From Bacteroidota bacterium (GTDB lineage Bacteria > Bacteroidota > Bacteroidia > AKYH767-A > OLB10), in contig JAFDWZ010000011.1 of the NCBI GenBank assembly GCA_018268195.1, positions 1 to 53,401 on the forward strand: 53,401 nucleotides of DNA, given 5' to 3'. Made by a program: the position numbers and the translations under genes. The notes beneath the pieces are model-generated. The model was given only the letters and a program-made list of their open reading frames with translations. It was not told the DNA's origin and did not search any database. The first letter of the stretch is position 1, and each line of letters starts with the position of its first letter. Shown here piece after piece: positions 51,569 to 53,401 of this stretch.

Positions 51569-51602
51569 AAACGTTTGTTTAGTTTAAACGTTTGTTTAGT
51601 TT
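51569..51602 (+). repeat. Perfect 17-bp tandem repeat, probable TetR operator
   Basis: The unit AAACGTTTGTTTAGTTT occurs twice without a gap (51569-51585 and 51586-51602). Each unit contains the palindrome AAACGTTT, and the junction forms GTTTAAAC. The repeat covers both promoter elements of the TetR gene, so binding of the regulator here would shut its own promoter. Two adjacent sites suggest cooperative or paired binding. Confidence 0.65.
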
Positions 51603-51604
51603 TG
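51574..51604 (+). promoter_or_regulatory. Promoter of the TetR-TolC efflux operon
   Basis: TTTG (51574-51577) and TAGTTTTG (51597-51604) are 19 nt apart, matching the Bacteroidota consensus. The predicted start near 51609 leaves about 20 nt before the ATG at 51628 and excludes the in-frame ATG at 51592. Confidence 0.65.
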
Positions 51605-51627
51605 CGCCCTGTTTTCAAAAAAATATC

Positions 51628-52251
51628 ATGAATGATAAGCATAAACATATTCTCGAAGCAGCAGAGCAACTGTTTGCCGAAAAAGGGTTTAATGGCACTT
51701 CTGTAAGAGATATTGCAGGTGCAGCCGGAGTAAATATTGCCATGATATCCTATTATTTCGGGTCGAAGGAAAATCTAATGATAGCACTGATTGATTACAG
51801 GTCGGAGTACACAAGAGACATCCTTGAGGAAATGAATAACAATAAAATGCTTACCCCTTGGGATAAAATTGAAAAACTGATAGACCTGTATGTAGATAAG
51901 ATTTTGAATAATTACCGGTTTTACCGCATCATGACGCTGCATCTAGCTACTTCGCAGTCAGATGAAATCAGAGAAAAGATAATTGAAATTAAAGCAGGAA
52001 ATTTTGAGCTTATCAAAAAAATTATTCTGGAGGGGCAAAGGAAAAATGTTTTCAGAAAGATTGATATGGAACTCACTATCGGAACCGTAATGGGCACTAT
52101 TGCGCAAGTAACTTCCTCCAGAAGTCTTTATTGCAAACTACTGAAAATTGATATAAAGGATGATGATGGCTACAGAAAAAAGATGACTCTTAAATTAAGA
52201 ACGCATCTGAAACAAATGCTGAAAGCTCACCTGCACATCCAAAACACTTAA
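51628..52251 (+). CDS. TetR/AcrR family transcriptional repressor
   Basis: The product has 207 residues from the ATG at 51628 (MNDKHKHILEAAEQLFAEKG). The open frame begins at 51592, but that ATG lies inside the promoter and would add an implausible tail. The helix-turn-helix is at about 26-47 (SVRDIAGAAGVNIAMISYYFGSKENLM). The remaining helices form a ligand-binding domain of unknown specificity, with a basic C-terminus (KKMTLKLRTHLKQMLKAHL). It leads an operon with a TolC-family gene 74 nt downstream, so it most likely controls an efflux pump in response to a toxic compound, and represses itself through the tandem repeat upstream. Confidence 0.92.
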   Translation: MNDKHKHILEAAEQLFAEKGFNGTSVRDIAGAAGVNIAMISYYFGSKENLMIALIDYRSEYTRDILEEMNNNKMLTPWDKIEKLIDLYVDKILNNYRFYRIMTLHLATSQSDEIREKIIEIKAGNFELIKKIILEGQRKNVFRKIDMELTIGTVMGTIAQVTSSRSLYCKLLKIDIKDDDGYRKKMTLKLRTHLKQMLKAHLHIQNT

Positions 52252-52325
52252 TTATTTACTGAACTTTTTTTTAACTGTAAAATATTAATCATAACTCCAC
52301 ACATAAGAACCGTAAATAGATATAC

Positions 52326-53401
52326 ATGAATAAGATTGTAGGATTCGTAATTAGTTTAACTGCAATAAGCGTAAGTGCATTTGCACAGACCACAACCCTG
52401 AGCCTGGAAGATGCGGTAAACTTAGGCCTTAAAAACAGCAAACAACTTAAACTTGCCGGATATAAAATTGATGAAGCTAACGAAAAACTGGAGCAATCGC
52501 GAAAGGAATCTTTGCCTTCAGCGAAAGCCAGTATTGGATATAGTCATGCGTTGATGTTGTCGCAGGATTTTTACCTTCCTTCTTCGGGAGGAGAAAGGCC
52601 TCAAATGATACAGCTGCCATTTGACAATACTATGTATCAGGGTACACTTAGTTTAAACCAGCCATTGTTTGCAGGCAACCAATACCGATATGCACGTCAG
52701 TCGGCTGAACTGATGGTACAACTGAGTAATCTTGATGCCGAAACTGATAAAGAGGAAGTTGTTTACAACATTATCAGTGCTTATATCAATTATTTTAAAC
52801 TGAAACAAAATCAGAAAATTCTGAAACAAAACCTTGATGACGTTGAACAAAAGCTTACTCAGATAAAACAGTATGAAGCTGAAGGGCTGGCAACAAAAAA
52901 TGATGTATTGAGATTTGAACTCCAAAAATCAGAGATGCAACTGTCGGCCATTGAGTTAGAGAACAACAGACATATAGTGAACTACAACCTCAATCTGTTA
53001 TTAGGGCTTCCTGAAAATACGGAGATTGAAGAACAAGATGTGAGTTACAAACTTGATGTAACAGATGACATACCGTATTACCTTTCACTTGCACTGAAAG
53101 ACCGCAAAGAAGTATCAGAGTTGAAATATCAGGAAAGACTATCTGAAATCAATATCCGCAAAGTTAAAGACACCAAACTTCCAACTGTGGGTTTAGGCGG
53201 AAATCTTTATTACATCAACCCTTCTAAAAAAATTATTCCTGAAACAGGAACGTACCTCGCTCCATTGATTGTTGGTTTAAACATAGGCTGGGATATTTCA
53301 GGGTTATATAAAAGCAAGAATAAAATCAGCGAAGCAAGAATTCAGAAAAAAGAAATAACTGAAAGATCAGAGCTGATGAATGATAAGATAAAATCAGAGG
53401 T
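52326..53401 (+). CDS. TolC-family outer-membrane efflux protein, partial (runs off right edge)
   Basis: The frame is open from the ATG at 52326 to the window end, 358 codons. A signal peptide (KIVGFVISLTAISVSAFAQ) is followed by SLEDAVNLGLKNSKQLKLAGYKIDEANEKLEQSRKESLPSAKASIGY, the typical TolC start, then LNQPLFAGNQYRYARQSAEL and VEQKLTQIKQYEAEGLATKNDVLRFELQ, which begins the periplasmic helices. The second half of the duplicated structure (NIRKVKDTKLPTVGLGGNLYY, VGLNIGWDISGLYKSKNKISEA) is nearly complete at the edge. It is the outer-membrane channel of an efflux system; adaptor and pump genes are expected beyond the window. Confidence 0.92.
   Translation, partial: MNKIVGFVISLTAISVSAFAQTTTLSLEDAVNLGLKNSKQLKLAGYKIDEANEKLEQSRKESLPSAKASIGYSHALMLSQDFYLPSSGGERPQMIQLPFDNTMYQGTLSLNQPLFAGNQYRYARQSAELMVQLSNLDAETDKEEVVYNIISAYINYFKLKQNQKILKQNLDDVEQKLTQIKQYEAEGLATKNDVLRFELQKSEMQLSAIELENNRHIVNYNLNLLLGLPENTEIEEQDVSYKLDVTDDIPYYLSLALKDRKEVSELKYQERLSEINIRKVKDTKLPTVGLGGNLYYINPSKKIIPETGTYLAPLIVGLNIGWDISGLYKSKNKISEARIQKKEITERSELMNDKIKSE

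Overview
The window is chromosomal DNA from a member of the Bacteroidota. Three things point there. Exported proteins carry type IX secretion (Por) C-terminal sorting domains. A complete alternative complex III (ActABCDEF) operon runs straight into cytochrome oxidase genes. Many genes are preceded by the phylum's TAnnTTTG -7 promoter element, in several cases with a TTG/TTTG -33 element 19-21 bases upstream. Families such as DUF4476, ABC ATPases and a fused CzcA-CzcC efflux pump fit the same picture. The DNA is AT-rich. I saw no rRNA, tRNA, CRISPR array, insertion sequence or prophage.

Layout. 1-1431 (minus): two secreted-protein genes; the first runs off the left edge and the second has an in-frame TAA that cuts off its sorting tail. 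1898-7306: an unpaired ABC ATPase, a small beta-barrel protein, rnpA-yidD, a C-terminal processing protease and an O-antigen ligase/polymerase-like protein. 7307-11441 (plus): a perfect 33-bp palindrome over a promoter, then a tightly packed operon of outer-membrane beta-barrel protein, Rieske lipoprotein, imelysin-like lipoprotein and di-heme oxidoreductase; this looks like an iron-linked surface module. 11457-16066 (minus): MBOAT acyltransferase, two SGNH proteins and a glucosaminidase, probably an O-acetylation cassette for a cell-envelope polymer. 16147-27291 (minus): actABCDEF-coxB-coxA, the quinol-to-oxygen respiratory supercomplex, closed by a clear terminator.

27536-39799 is mostly housekeeping: a SPOR protein, a DUF4476 protein, acpP-fabF-rnc, trpS, rarA, a response regulator fused to a CRP/FNR module, a dienelactone hydrolase-like protein, and scpA with a flippase-like membrane protein. 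39923-41203 is a secreted SGNH-PKD protein with a type IX tail. 41232-51328 (minus) is an MgtC-like gene followed by a divalent-metal efflux island: a P1B ATPase with an altered DKTGT motif, a CzcB-like adaptor, a CzcA-CzcC fusion, a small Cys-rich exported protein, a His-rich lipoprotein and a DUF302 protein. 51569-53401 (plus) is a TetR regulator with a tandem-repeat operator/promoter and the start of a TolC-type efflux operon that runs off the right edge.

The most notable observations are: the interrupted type IX substrate gene; the palindrome-controlled Rieske/imelysin/di-heme operon; the DKTRT substitution in the metal ATPase beside a pump that looks intact; the internal signal-peptide-like joint inside the RND-TolC fusion; the MBOAT-SGNH-SGNH-glucosaminidase cassette; and several genes whose start codon sits only 4-8 nt after the -7 box, suggesting leaderless or near-leaderless mRNAs. 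All functions are inferred from sequence motifs read by eye; no database search was run.
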